Shown here piece after piece: positions 15,911 through 24,537 of a stretch of 31,477 nt of DNA; position 1 is the stretch's first letter, and every line of letters starts with the position of its first letter. The notes beneath the pieces are model-generated. The model had not been told where the DNA came from, did not search any database, and was given only the letters and a program-made list of their open reading frames with translations. Source of the stretch: CAVCAD01 sp036653735 (GTDB lineage Bacteria; Bacillota_I; Bacilli_A; RF39; UBA660); the NCBI GenBank assembly GCA_036653735.1, contig JAVVTI010000010.1:1-31477 (forward strand), written 5' to 3'. The position numbers were made by a program, and so were the translations under genes.

Positions 15911-18478
15911 TTATTTATACATTCTTTCTCCATCTAAATGCCATCCATCTTCATAATTATATTTAATTACGTACCACTGATAATAATATTTATTTGTATT
16001 TAAAGAATTAAGTATAGTAGTACTTTCTGGTGTTAAATATAACTCTACTTGCTTATCTAAAGCTAAAATTCCTTCCTTAGAACTTGCATACTTTGATGCT
16101 TCTATTGCACTAGCTATTTCATTATTATAATCAATTATAGTAAGATTTTTTATCCTAGATAGTTCTTTATATTTAGTAACATCTAACCCTATTCCACCAC
16201 TTGGTCTTTCAACACCATCTCTTAGTACATATATTCTAGTTGAATCTATAGATACTTGTTTATATTTGGCTGTGACTACCAGGTCACATTTTACTAAGGT
16301 AGATTCATTAAAATCTTGAGACCAACCTGAAAATCTGCGTACTGTCTTATTTCCATTACTTGACAATATAGTAACTATACTAGGAGCTACAGGTATACTT
16401 ACTTTTTCATTATACTTAACCTTTTGCTCACTTAATATATTTCCATAATAATCTTTAAATACTACTTTATAATATCTAATACTACTGGTATATATAGCAT
16501 GAATATCTTTATTAGATAATATATTTTTACCATTATTATCCCATGACTTAAAAGTAAATACTTCAGTATTAGTACTCTCCTTACTAGGATTAACAGGTGG
16601 TACAGCATCCTTTCCATGCTCTACATACTGATTCATTATTAAAGAATTTTCATTATAATAAGATACCTTGTAAGTTTTAAAAGTACTATCATACACAGCA
16701 TTTATTATAGTATCTTTTATAATATTAGTTCCATCACTATCCCATGATTTAAAAGTATATACTATATTATCAGTACTTTCCTTAACTGGATTACTAGGTA
16801 CTATACTATTCTTACCATACTCTACTTCTTGCTCACTTATAACTTTATTATCACTTAAATATGTTACTTTATAAGTTCTAGTAATTCCAGCATCATAGTT
16901 AGCAAATAAAACTATCTTACTATGATCAGCTTTAACTTCATTCCAATTTATTTTATCCCAACCAATAAACTTATATATTTTAGTATTTGATATTCTCTCA
17001 GGTATTATTGATGGCTCATTAGGAGTATCTCCATACTTAATATCTTGCTGAGTAATAAGTGTAGAATCATTATAATAATGCACAGTATAAATATTTTGAT
17101 CATATAAAGCTACTACATTTATATCATTTACTACATTTGTATAATCCTTATCCCATTTAATAAATGTATGTCCCTTTTTATCTATATCTTTTGGCGGCAT
17201 TGCATTTTGTCCATACTTAACCTTCTGTACTATGGTTTTTAAGTTACCATAACCACTAAAAGTAACATTAAATTCTAATGAATTTATTTTATTAATAATA
17301 TCATTTATTACTTTATTATGATTATCTATTTCCCTTTGAGTAGAAGAAGTATTAATAATTACATCATTTCCACCTTTAATAGATTCTTTTAATTCATTAA
17401 TTAAATCATTAAGTTTCTTTGAAATATCTCTACCCTTAACATTATCAAGTATTACATTACCTTTATTTATAGTACCCTTTAATATATCAACACTAGTAAC
17501 CTCTACACTCCTAGATACAGTACTAGCCTTATTACTTGATAAGTCAGTTACATCATAAGTAACTGTATAATTACCCTCTAAATTATATAAAACATTATTA
17601 TTTATATTTATCTTACTTGTTATATCACCATCATAATTATCAAGTGCCTTAGCACCCTTATCATTATATATACTACCCTTACGTATTACTTCATTATTCC
17701 CATTTAATAATATAATAGGTATAGTAGTATCTATTACTTTAAATTCCTTTTCTATTAAAGTAATATTACTTAAAATATCCTTAGCAGTAAATACTACTTT
17801 ATAAGTACCTAATATATCCTTATTTATATTATGTGTAATAACAACAGGTAAAGTACCATCAGATATATCAAATGCTGATGCTACGAATAAAGGTATACTA
17901 CTATGTACCTCCATAAAATAAACATTATCTTCATTTATAGTTATAGATGGATCTTTACTATAACTTGGATACTCTTTATTATTATCAAAGTCCTTATTAT
18001 CTATAAATTCTTCTTTATTAGTATATCCATCCTTATCTTCATCACCATTAGGGTTTAGTACTACTACACTTCTAGAAGCTGATGATGTTTGACCACTTCT
18101 ATCTGGTGATGAATATATATTTATATTATGAGTGCCTGTTTTTAAACTATAACTATCTAATCCTAAAGGTAATATAGTAACATAATCTTTATCATCTGTT
18201 ACTGTTACACCATGCAATAAACTATAGTTAGTATTCTCTACTACCTTAATAGTTTTAGGATTAACTACTATAACAGGTGCATTATCCTTAACTGTGTTAA
18301 CTCTTTTATTACCTATTACTTTATCACTACTATTAATAGGATTCTTTATTTCCTCATTAATTATTATATTAGACTCATCTTTATTCTTACTAATATTACT
18401 CATAGGAAAAGATTTACTAAACATAAAAAAGCTCATTAATAAAAATAAAATAGTAGCTAATATTTTTTTCTTATCCAT
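15911..18478 (-). CDS. Large secreted surface protein with Ig-like and InlB B-type repeats
   Basis: An 855-residue protein with a signal peptide or anchor (ILATILFLLMSFFMFS, residues 6-21). Next is a domain around 65-145, then an EF-hand/thrombospondin-3-like calcium motif (GDEDKDGYTNKEEF). An Ig-like stretch follows with a clear DUF5011-type repeat (IILLNGNNEVIRKGSIYNDKG, NYDGDI, GNYTVTYDVTDLSSNKAS). A Lys/Asn-rich helical linker precedes five InlB B-type repeats (about 405-745), each with the pattern 'Y-x-V-x-Y ... V-x-Y-G ... P-x-x-P ... F-x-x-W' and an 'A-x-Y' end. The C-terminus (YYYQWYVIKYNYEDGWHLDGERMYK) has no LPxTG motif or membrane helix, so wall attachment is unexplained. Probable role: adhesion or wall-associated scaffold. 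The start follows AAAGGAGG. It ends 23 bases downstream of a small membrane-protein gene, which is probably co-transcribed. Confidence 0.85.
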   Translation of the reverse strand: MDKKKILATILFLLMSFFMFSKSFPMSNISKNKDESNIIINEEIKNPINSSDKVIGNKRVNTVKDNAPVIVVNPKTIKVVENTNYSLLHGVTVTDDKDYVTILPLGLDSYSLKTGTHNINIYSSPDRSGQTSSASRSVVVLNPNGDEDKDGYTNKEEFIDNKDFDNNKEYPSYSKDPSITINEDNVYFMEVHSSIPLFVASAFDISDGTLPVVITHNINKDILGTYKVVFTAKDILSNITLIEKEFKVIDTTIPIILLNGNNEVIRKGSIYNDKGAKALDNYDGDITSKININNNVLYNLEGNYTVTYDVTDLSSNKASTVSRSVEVTSVDILKGTINKGNVILDNVKGRDISKKLNDLINELKESIKGGNDVIINTSSTQREIDNHNKVINDIINKINSLEFNVTFSGYGNLKTIVQKVKYGQNAMPPKDIDKKGHTFIKWDKDYTNVVNDINVVALYDQNIYTVHYYNDSTLITQQDIKYGDTPNEPSIIPERISNTKIYKFIGWDKINWNEVKADHSKIVLFANYDAGITRTYKVTYLSDNKVISEQEVEYGKNSIVPSNPVKESTDNIVYTFKSWDSDGTNIIKDTIINAVYDSTFKTYKVSYYNENSLIMNQYVEHGKDAVPPVNPSKESTNTEVFTFKSWDNNGKNILSNKDIHAIYTSSIRYYKVVFKDYYGNILSEQKVKYNEKVSIPVAPSIVTILSSNGNKTVRRFSGWSQDFNESTLVKCDLVVTAKYKQVSIDSTRIYVLRDGVERPSGGIGLDVTKYKELSRIKNLTIIDYNNEIASAIEASKYASSKEGILALDKQVELYLTPESTTILNSLNTNKYYYQWYVIKYNYEDGWHLDGERMYK

Positions 18479-18501
18479 TTTCCTCCTTTAAATAAAATAT
18501 A

Positions 18502-18795
18502 CTATTTTCTTGTCTTTATAAAGAGCGGAATAAACTCTCTACCTTGTGGTTTAGAAGTTCTAGCATATTTAACTACCTTATAACCAACTCCAATACATTC
18601 ATAAATATTACCATCATCATATTTATAATTATTGTTTTTTATGCAGAATAAAGGTTCTTCATTCTTACTTGTTTTAATAAAATCTGTTAACCACAAGCAT
18701 AGTAATAGTGTAATAAAAACCCAAAAAAATATATCAAATACATATTTAAATATTTTTTTAGGTTTTTCATTATTAATTGTCTCTTCTTTTTCCAT
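18502..18795 (-). CDS. Small single-pass membrane protein, unknown function
   Basis: Ninety-seven residues: a charged cytoplasmic N-terminus, one membrane helix (IFFWVFITLLLCLWLTDFI, about 22-40) and a short extracytoplasmic domain. Two Cys residues (FCIKNNNYKYDDGNIYECIG) flank a loop that could close as a disulfide, and the tail reads GYKVVKYARTSKPQGREFIP. I have an impression of similar small Bacillota proteins ending in GYKVxKY but know no function. It is followed by the InlB-repeat gene on the same strand after a 23-base gap. The SD AAAAGGAG is good. Confidence 0.65.
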   Translation of the reverse strand: MEKEETINNEKPKKIFKYVFDIFFWVFITLLLCLWLTDFIKTSKNEEPLFCIKNNNYKYDDGNIYECIGVGYKVVKYARTSKPQGREFIPLFIKTRK

Positions 18796-18851
18796 TGTTT
18801 TCTCCTTTTTTTCCTTATAATTATAAAGACAATATATAATATGTATATATC

Positions 18852-19061
18852 ACTATTTTATGAAACAAAAAACACTTATTTATTAAATAAATAAGTGTTT
18901 TAATATNNNNNNNNNNNNNNNNNNNNNNNNNNNNNNNNNNNNNNNNNNNNNNNNNNNNNNNNNNNNNNNNNNNNNNNNNNNNNNNNNNNNNNNNNNNNNN
19001 NNNNNNACTATTTTATGAAACAAAAAACACTTATTTATTAAATAAATAAGTGTTTTAATAT
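18852..19061. repeat. Identical 55-base flanks around a scaffold gap (18907-19006)
   Basis: Bases 18852-18906 and 19007-19061 are identical and each directly abuts the 100-base N run. Equal end-to-start overlaps of this kind arise when contigs end on the same graph k-mer. The sequence contains the ssrA terminator hairpin, so this is probably one terminator counted twice. Between the small membrane-protein gene (18795) and ssrA (19090) no other gene is seen. Confidence 0.85.
19022..19056 (-). terminator. ssrA terminator
   Basis: Arms AAAACACTTATTTAT (19024-19038) and ATAAATAAGTGTTTT (19042-19056), 15 bp with a TAA loop; on the minus strand it is followed by a short T run. It lies 34 bases past the tmRNA 3' end. 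Confidence 0.8.
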
Positions 19062-19089
19062 TATTCATAGGTTTTACTGCCTTAAAATT

Positions 19090-19451
19090 TGGTGGAGCTG
19101 GAGGGAGTTTAACCCTCGTCCAAAGTATCTATACAAATAAGTGTTAACAAGTTTTAAAAGTTTTGTTATTTTTAGAAAATAGTATAAAACTTTCAAAAAT
19201 CTATTCTCCTAAGTCTAGTAAGTTTCATTATTTTACCCTAAACAAATAAAATAACATAAGTTTACTTTTATGAGCTCTTAGATTTACCTCGTAAACAAAG
19301 GTAAAAATGAGCGGGCTAGTCTTTCGCCTTAGGCGAAAGCAGGCACCATATTATTGTTTTGTTTTCCGTTTATTTAAAATCGGTACATTTAAAGTATGTC
19401 TACTACTTGCACTTATAAGATTCAACGCTCTGTCGAACTAAATTCAGCCCC
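19090..19451 (-). ncRNA. ssrA: tmRNA (transfer-messenger RNA)
   Basis: A 362-base RNA that rescues stalled ribosomes and tags their products for proteolysis. The 5' GGGGCTG pairs with CAGCTCC near the 3' end (one G-U), followed by A and an encoded CCA. Reading frame 19367-19329 encodes the tag GKQNNNMVPAFA; with the charged Ala the tag is A-GKQNNNMVPAFA, starting GK like that of B. subtilis but ending AFA. The stop codon is the three-base loop of a perfect hairpin, CTTTCGCC-TAA-GGCGAAAG. The T-loop reads TTAAACT, with A where tRNAs have C56. It lies beside smpB, its protein partner, with its own promoter. Confidence 0.95.
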
Positions 19452-19461
19452 ATGCATACAT

Positions 19462-19490
19462 ATTATATCAAATAATGAGTAAATAAACAA
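19462..19490 (-). promoter_or_regulatory. ssrA promoter
   Basis: Minus strand: TTGTTT (19490-19485), 17-base spacer, then TGATATAAT with TATAAT at 19467-19462. The start site falls within a few bases of the mature tmRNA 5' end at 19451. Confidence 0.75.
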
Positions 19491-19493
19491 TAG

Positions 19494-19910
19494 CTATCCT
19501 CTTCTTTCAATATCTCGCTGTTTTATTGTTTGTCTTTTATCATATAACTTTTTACCTTTACATACACCTAGAAGTATTTTAGCCTTACCTCTTGTAAAGT
19601 ATAATTTAAGTGGTATTAAAGTCTTATTCTCAAGTGTTATTTCTTTAGATAACTTACTTATCTGTGCTTTATGAAGTAATAGTTTTCTTTCTCTTCTTTC
19701 TTCATGATTTAAATAAGATCCTTCTTCATATTTAGATATAAACATATTAGTAAGAAATACTTCATTATCTTTTATTCTAGCATAACTATCATTAAAATCT
19801 GCTTTACCCGCTCTTAAACTTTTTACTTCAGTTCCAATAAGCTCTATACCACACTCTATTTCATCCATAATAAAGTAATTAAATTTAGCTTTTCTGTTGT
19901 ATATTTCCAT
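19494..19910 (-). CDS. smpB: SsrA-binding protein SmpB
   Basis: One hundred and thirty-eight residues from the ATG at 19910. An in-frame GTG at 19925 overlaps the AAGGAG ribosome site, so it is not used. Typical SmpB sequence is seen: NRKAKFNYFIMDEIECGIEL, GTEVKSLRAGKADFNDSYAR, LLLHKAQISKL, TLIPLKLYFTRGKAKILLG, GKKLYDKRQTIKQRD. It binds the tRNA-like part of tmRNA and carries it to stalled ribosomes. The basic C-terminal tail ends IERRG and looks about ten residues shorter than most homologues, which usually end REIERALK or similar. It overlaps the end of the upstream RNase R gene by 26 bases and lies directly upstream of ssrA. Confidence 0.95.
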   Translation of the reverse strand: MEIYNRKAKFNYFIMDEIECGIELIGTEVKSLRAGKADFNDSYARIKDNEVFLTNMFISKYEEGSYLNHEERRERKLLLHKAQISKLSKEITLENKTLIPLKLYFTRGKAKILLGVCKGKKLYDKRQTIKQRDIERRG

Positions 19911-22008
19911 TTGTTTCTCCTTCACCCAATATACAGAAGTCTACTCTTCTTTCTTCTTTAGAGGCAGAAATACATTCTACTTTTACTTTATCACCAACTC
20001 TATATATAACTTTTTTATTTTTATTAGTATATGATAAGAATTCTTCATCATATGTAAGTTTTTCTTTAAAAGTATCTAATGATACAAATCCATTTATAAG
20101 TTCATCTGTTATTACAAAGAAACCTCTACTTAAAGTAGAATCTATATAAGCATTATATTGTTTTCCTATATTTCCTTGCATATACTCAGATACCTTCATC
20201 TTCTCTACTTCACGTTCTAAAGCATCAGCTGTTCTTTCAGTAGATGAAGTATAATCACAAATATATGATATAAATTTATTTATATTTTTAATAAAATCAC
20301 TATTAAAATCTTCTTCTATAATAAGTTTCTTTATTAAGTACTGATTTATTATATCTATTGCTCTTCTAATAGCAGCTGTTATATGACAGTAACACTCACT
20401 AGCAAGTCCAAAATGCCCTAAGTTTTGTTCACAATATCTAGCTTTAGCCATACTACGAAGTAAGCGTTTATTAAGCATTTCATAGTTATCATTAACCTTA
20501 AGATTATTAAGTAAACTTTGTATATCTTTAGGTTTAACCTCACCACTATAATTAAGCTTACCTACAGTAGAAATACCTAATACACTTAGGAAAGTAACAT
20601 AATCTTTTAAACTCTCAGCATTTGGTAATTCATGAACCCTATAACCAAATGGAAAAGATGCATCACGCATACATGTAGCAGCAGACTCATTAGCTAAAAT
20701 CATAAAGTTCTCTATTAAGTTTTCTGCAAGTCCATCATTTCTTTTTTCAATACCAATCATCTTACCTGATTCATTCATAATAAGTTTAGCTTCTTGTGAA
20801 ATAATTTCTATTTCACCTCTTTCAGTTCTCTTTTTCTTAATTAATGATGATACATTTAACATACTAAATAATAAAGATTCATACTCTTCATATCCACTAA
20901 CCTTTTCATGATTAAATACTCTATTAACATCATCATAGTTCATTTTCTTATTAGTATTTATAATACTTAAAAAGAACTTAGAACCTACTCTACTTCCACT
21001 AGAATCTATTTGTGTTTCTATAGAAAATGCTAATCTATCTTCATTTTCATTAAGAGAGCATATTCCATTCGATAATTCAACAGGTAACATAGGAATAACT
21101 CTATCCGCTAGATAATGAGAGTTACCTCTACTCATTGCTTCTTCCCATAAAGCAGTTCCTGGAGATACATAATGAGATACATCCGCCAAATCTACTCCAA
21201 TTACAAAGTCACCATTTTCTAATTGTTTAATTCTTATAGCATCATCTATATCTTTAGTATCTTTTCCATCTATAGTTATTTCTATTTCATTTCTAAGATC
21301 AACTCTCTTAGAAATATCCTCACCCTTAATATCTTTAGGCATACTTCTTGCTTCTAAAAGAGCTTCATCACTAAAAGAAACTTTAACCTCAAACTCATCA
21401 GTTATCATAAGAGTATCTATATCAGGAGAATTCTTATGACCTATAACATCTACTATATTAATCTTATATTTATTCTTATCTACTTTCTCTACTACTTCAT
21501 ACTTAACAATAGATCCATCAACTACATATAAATCATTCTTATTAATAATTAACTCTACATTATTATTGCCTACTGCCTTTGCTTTAAAAATATTATTATC
21601 AAAGTATATCTCTGCTTGTGAAGAACCTATATTTTTCTTAATAATTTTTTTAACAAAGCCCTCTTTTCTTCCCTTCTTATCCTGAGTAATAACCGCTAAA
21701 ACTGTATCCCCATCTGTTGCTCCAGCTAAACTTTTACCAGGAATAAATAAGTCCCCTTCTTTAAGCAAAACAAAACCAGCACCACTTTGTGTTATTTGTA
21801 TCTTACCTTTTCTAGCATTACTTTTTTCTATATTTAAGTATGCACCATCTTTTCTTTGAATTACATCCCCTTCTTTTATAAGTTTATCTAATTCTTCTTT
21901 TAATATTTTTATATCTTCTGCTGTATAACTATTCTTCATTTCTTTTATAATACTTAATATATCCATACTAGAGGTACTATTTTTTAATATACTTAATGCT
22001 TGGTTCAT
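19885..22008 (-). CDS. rnr: RNase R-family 3'-5' exoribonuclease, copy 1
   Basis: A 707-residue protein. Order: N-terminal helix-turn-helix, cold-shock/OB domains (GAGFVLLKEGDLFIPGKSLAGA), RNB catalytic domain from about 240, and a C-terminal S1 domain (YRVGDKVKVECISASKEERR). The four metal-binding Asp are kept in TIDGKDTKDIDDAI, as are VIPMLPVELSNGICSLN, RVHELP and LLRSMAKARYCEQN with GHFGL. The normally strict TSPIRRYPDL box reads TAAIRRAIDI: the catalytic Arg is kept but the Ser-Pro and Tyr-Pro are lost. RNase R degrades structured RNA and works with tmRNA on faulty mRNAs, which fits its overlap with smpB. A paralogue lies immediately upstream. Confidence 0.92.
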   Translation of the reverse strand: MNQALSILKNSTSSMDILSIIKEMKNSYTAEDIKILKEELDKLIKEGDVIQRKDGAYLNIEKSNARKGKIQITQSGAGFVLLKEGDLFIPGKSLAGATDGDTVLAVITQDKKGRKEGFVKKIIKKNIGSSQAEIYFDNNIFKAKAVGNNNVELIINKNDLYVVDGSIVKYEVVEKVDKNKYKINIVDVIGHKNSPDIDTLMITDEFEVKVSFSDEALLEARSMPKDIKGEDISKRVDLRNEIEITIDGKDTKDIDDAIRIKQLENGDFVIGVDLADVSHYVSPGTALWEEAMSRGNSHYLADRVIPMLPVELSNGICSLNENEDRLAFSIETQIDSSGSRVGSKFFLSIINTNKKMNYDDVNRVFNHEKVSGYEEYESLLFSMLNVSSLIKKKRTERGEIEIISQEAKLIMNESGKMIGIEKRNDGLAENLIENFMILANESAATCMRDASFPFGYRVHELPNAESLKDYVTFLSVLGISTVGKLNYSGEVKPKDIQSLLNNLKVNDNYEMLNKRLLRSMAKARYCEQNLGHFGLASECYCHITAAIRRAIDIINQYLIKKLIIEEDFNSDFIKNINKFISYICDYTSSTERTADALEREVEKMKVSEYMQGNIGKQYNAYIDSTLSRGFFVITDELINGFVSLDTFKEKLTYDEEFLSYTNKNKKVIYRVGDKVKVECISASKEERRVDFCILGEGETNGNIQQKS

Positions 22009-22056
22009 ATCTATATTTCTCCTATCAATAGTATTATTTTATCACAATAATAGAAA

Positions 22057-22092
22057 AAAAAACAATAATACTTTTTAGTGTTATTGTTTTTT
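22057..22092 (-). terminator. Terminator between the two RNase R genes
   Basis: AAAAAACAATAA (22057-22068) and TTATTGTTTTTT (22081-22092); three further inner pairs (one G-U) extend the stem to 15 bp. On the minus strand a long T run follows. The downstream RNase R gene therefore needs its own promoter or read-through. Confidence 0.8.
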
Positions 22093-22100
22093 AATAATAC

Positions 22101-24200
22101 TTAAGGTTTCTTAACTAATGAAAATTCAATTTTTCTTTCTACTTTAGATGCTTTTATAGACTTAACTCTTACTCTATCTCCTATTTGATACTCCATAATA
22201 CCACCTTTATTTTGGTAACTATATGTTTTATTATCATATGTATATTCATCATCTAAAGTAGATAGTGGAACAAAACCACTTAGTGATTCATCCGTTTCTA
22301 CAAAAAAACCATTAGTTAAAGTCTTATCTATAAATGCATTATATTCATTACCAATATTCTTTTCCATATACTCCGCTATTTTCATATTATTTACTTGTTG
22401 TTCTAACGAAACTGATACTCTTTCCATTTTAGATGTATAATCACAAATAGTAGGTAAATATTTATCTATATTTTGTATAAATGAATCATTATAATTTTTT
22501 TCTATTATCAAATTTTTTACTAAGTACTGATTAATCATATCAATAGCTCTTCTAATAGCTGCTGTTATATGACAATAATAATCACTACCTAATGCAAAAT
22601 GTTTCATATTTTTTGGACAGTAAGTTGCTTTTTTCATACAACATAATAATTCTTTATTAAGAAATAAATATTTATCATTATCTACAAGTTCTTTAAGAAG
22701 TGCTTGTACTTGTGATGGCTTAATTTCTTCATCATAGTCAAATGCTGCTGTTGCTTTAATATCTAATGCATTTAATAATAACATATAATTTTTTAGTTTA
22801 TCGCCCTCTGGTGTATCATGTATTCTAAAAGCAACAGGAGAGCCTGAATGAGATAATAAATAAGCTGCTGTTTCATTTGCTGTAATCATAAACATTTCAA
22901 TTAGTTTTTCAGCTTTTCCTTCACTTTTCTTAAAAATATCTATTATTTTATGATCATCACCCATACTTAGAATAGGTTCACCAGCTATAAAGTCTATCTT
23001 ACCTCTATCAATTAAGTTTTTTTCAATTATATCAGATACTTTTAACATCTCTAATAAAGTATCACAGTACTCTTCATATCCTTCTACTTTCTCTTTATTA
23101 AATATTTTATTTACATCTTCATAAGACATTTTCTTATTAGATTTAATTACACTTAAAAATGTATCTCTATTTATTACTTCACCTAAAGAATTAATTTCAG
23201 TTTCTATTGTAAAAGCAAGTCTTGGAGCATTTTCATTAAGTGAGCATATTCCATTTGAAATTTCAGGAGGTAACATAGGACTACGCATACCAGCTGTATA
23301 GTGTGAGTTAGATCTATCCATTGCTTCCTGCCAAAGTGACATACCAGGTTTAATATAATGTGTTACATCTGCTAAATCTACACACACTACATAGTTACCA
23401 TTATCAAGCCTTTTAAGTCTTATAGCATCATCAATATCATCAGTATTTTCATTATCTATAGTAAACTCCATAGATTCTCTTAAATCTACTCTACGCGATA
23501 TATCTTCATTACTAATATCATTTGGTATTTTCTTAAGCTCATCTAATGACTCATGACTAAAAGGAATAACAACACCATACTCATCAAAGATTAACCTAGT
23601 ATCTATATCAGGATCATTCTTATGACCTATTACATTAATTACTTTAACTTTAAATTTATTTGCACTTATCTTCTCTAAAACATCTATTTTAACAATTAAA
23701 CCTTCAGTTAAAACATCTTTTGTATCCTCCATTATTAATACATATTGTTTATTACTTAGAGATTTAAGTACAACTTTATTATTTATAATAGTAACTACTG
23801 CTAAAGAAGATTCTATATTTCTCTTTACTACTGTTTTAACAAATGCTTCCTGTTTACCCTTATCATCTTTTTTAATAATAGCTACTACTATATCATTATC
23901 ATTAGCCCCATTTAACTTATTCTTAGGAACAAATATATCTTTATCTTCACCTAGTAAAAATGCATTACCACCTTTAGTAAACTGAAGTTTACCCTTAACA
24001 GCATTTGTCTTACCTATATCCATATATGCTCCATTTTTAGTTTGTATAATATCACCCGATAAAATTAAATTACTTAGTATTTCTCTAAGCTTTGTTAAAT
24101 CCTCTGATGAATAAGTATTTTTTATCATATTAATAATATCTATTAAATTAAGTGATTTCTTACTTTTTTTAAGTATCTCCATAACTATTAGTTCATTCAT
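22101..24200 (-). CDS. RNase R-family exoribonuclease paralogue, copy 2
   Basis: A 699-residue protein alignable to copy 1 over its full length, with the same domain order. The metal-binding Asp are kept (TIDNENTDDIDDAI), but the usual GxD before them is ExN. The next block reads AGMRSPMLPPEISNGICSLN, with MRS in place of the DRVI seen in copy 1. The altered box TAAIRRAIDM is shared with copy 1. The GHFGL motif is KHFALGS and RVHE is RIHD. The S1 domain is present (YQIGDRVRVKSIKASKVERK). The extra changes suggest copy 2 is the faster-evolving paralogue, possibly with narrowed activity. It is flanked by terminators on both sides, so it is likely an independent unit. Confidence 0.88.
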   Translation of the reverse strand: MNELIVMEILKKSKKSLNLIDIINMIKNTYSSEDLTKLREILSNLILSGDIIQTKNGAYMDIGKTNAVKGKLQFTKGGNAFLLGEDKDIFVPKNKLNGANDNDIVVAIIKKDDKGKQEAFVKTVVKRNIESSLAVVTIINNKVVLKSLSNKQYVLIMEDTKDVLTEGLIVKIDVLEKISANKFKVKVINVIGHKNDPDIDTRLIFDEYGVVIPFSHESLDELKKIPNDISNEDISRRVDLRESMEFTIDNENTDDIDDAIRLKRLDNGNYVVCVDLADVTHYIKPGMSLWQEAMDRSNSHYTAGMRSPMLPPEISNGICSLNENAPRLAFTIETEINSLGEVINRDTFLSVIKSNKKMSYEDVNKIFNKEKVEGYEEYCDTLLEMLKVSDIIEKNLIDRGKIDFIAGEPILSMGDDHKIIDIFKKSEGKAEKLIEMFMITANETAAYLLSHSGSPVAFRIHDTPEGDKLKNYMLLLNALDIKATAAFDYDEEIKPSQVQALLKELVDNDKYLFLNKELLCCMKKATYCPKNMKHFALGSDYYCHITAAIRRAIDMINQYLVKNLIIEKNYNDSFIQNIDKYLPTICDYTSKMERVSVSLEQQVNNMKIAEYMEKNIGNEYNAFIDKTLTNGFFVETDESLSGFVPLSTLDDEYTYDNKTYSYQNKGGIMEYQIGDRVRVKSIKASKVERKIEFSLVKKP

Positions 24201-24247
24201 AATACTGATTTCCTTCCACTACTACATATATTTTTATATAAAAAAAT

Positions 24248-24275
24248 AAAAAACATTAAAATTAATTAATGTTTT
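24248..24275 (-). terminator. secG terminator
   Basis: AAAACATTAA (24250-24259), loop AATTAA, TTAATGTTTT (24266-24275), followed on the minus strand by further T-rich sequence. It starts immediately after the secG stop. Confidence 0.75.
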
Positions 24276-24276
24276 A

Positions 24277-24489
24277 TTAAAAAGATAATATTAGAGAAAT
24301 AATAATAAACATAAATCCTAGTACATAAGTAAGTCTAGATATAAATTTCTCAGCTCCACGCTCTTTTATATTAGCAAATAATGCTCCATTACCACCTGTT
24401 ATTATATTACTTGCATCACTTGCTTTACCACTTTGTAATAATACAATAGATATAAGTAAAATAGATACTATTATTAAAAGTATTTTCAT
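24277..24489 (-). CDS. secG: Preprotein translocase subunit SecG
   Basis: Seventy residues with the SecG layout: a first membrane helix (LLIIVSILLISIVLLQSGKA), the conserved loop in which NGALFANIKERGAEKFI replaces the usual G-G-S-A-x-L-F-G motif, and a second helix (YVLGFMFIIISLILSF). SecG helps SecYE-SecA export. The order secG-rnr-smpB-ssrA is widely conserved in Bacillota and supports the call. It has an AGAGGAAG ribosome site and lies downstream of the deacetylase-like gene. Confidence 0.93.
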   Translation of the reverse strand: MKILLIIVSILLISIVLLQSGKASDASNIITGGNGALFANIKERGAEKFISRLTYVLGFMFIIISLILSF

Positions 24490-24537
24490 AATTCTTCCTC
24501 TTTTCTTATATTATTTTATAATACTTTTATAAAATAA

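Noticed and set aside
18852..19061. A true 55-base direct repeat such as a target-site duplication
   Set aside because: Both copies abut the N run exactly and contain the ssrA terminator, which fits a contig-end overlap better than a biological repeat.
18883..19068. A minus-strand open frame spanning the second N run
   Set aside because: Most of it is N bases and the rest is terminator hairpin sequence.
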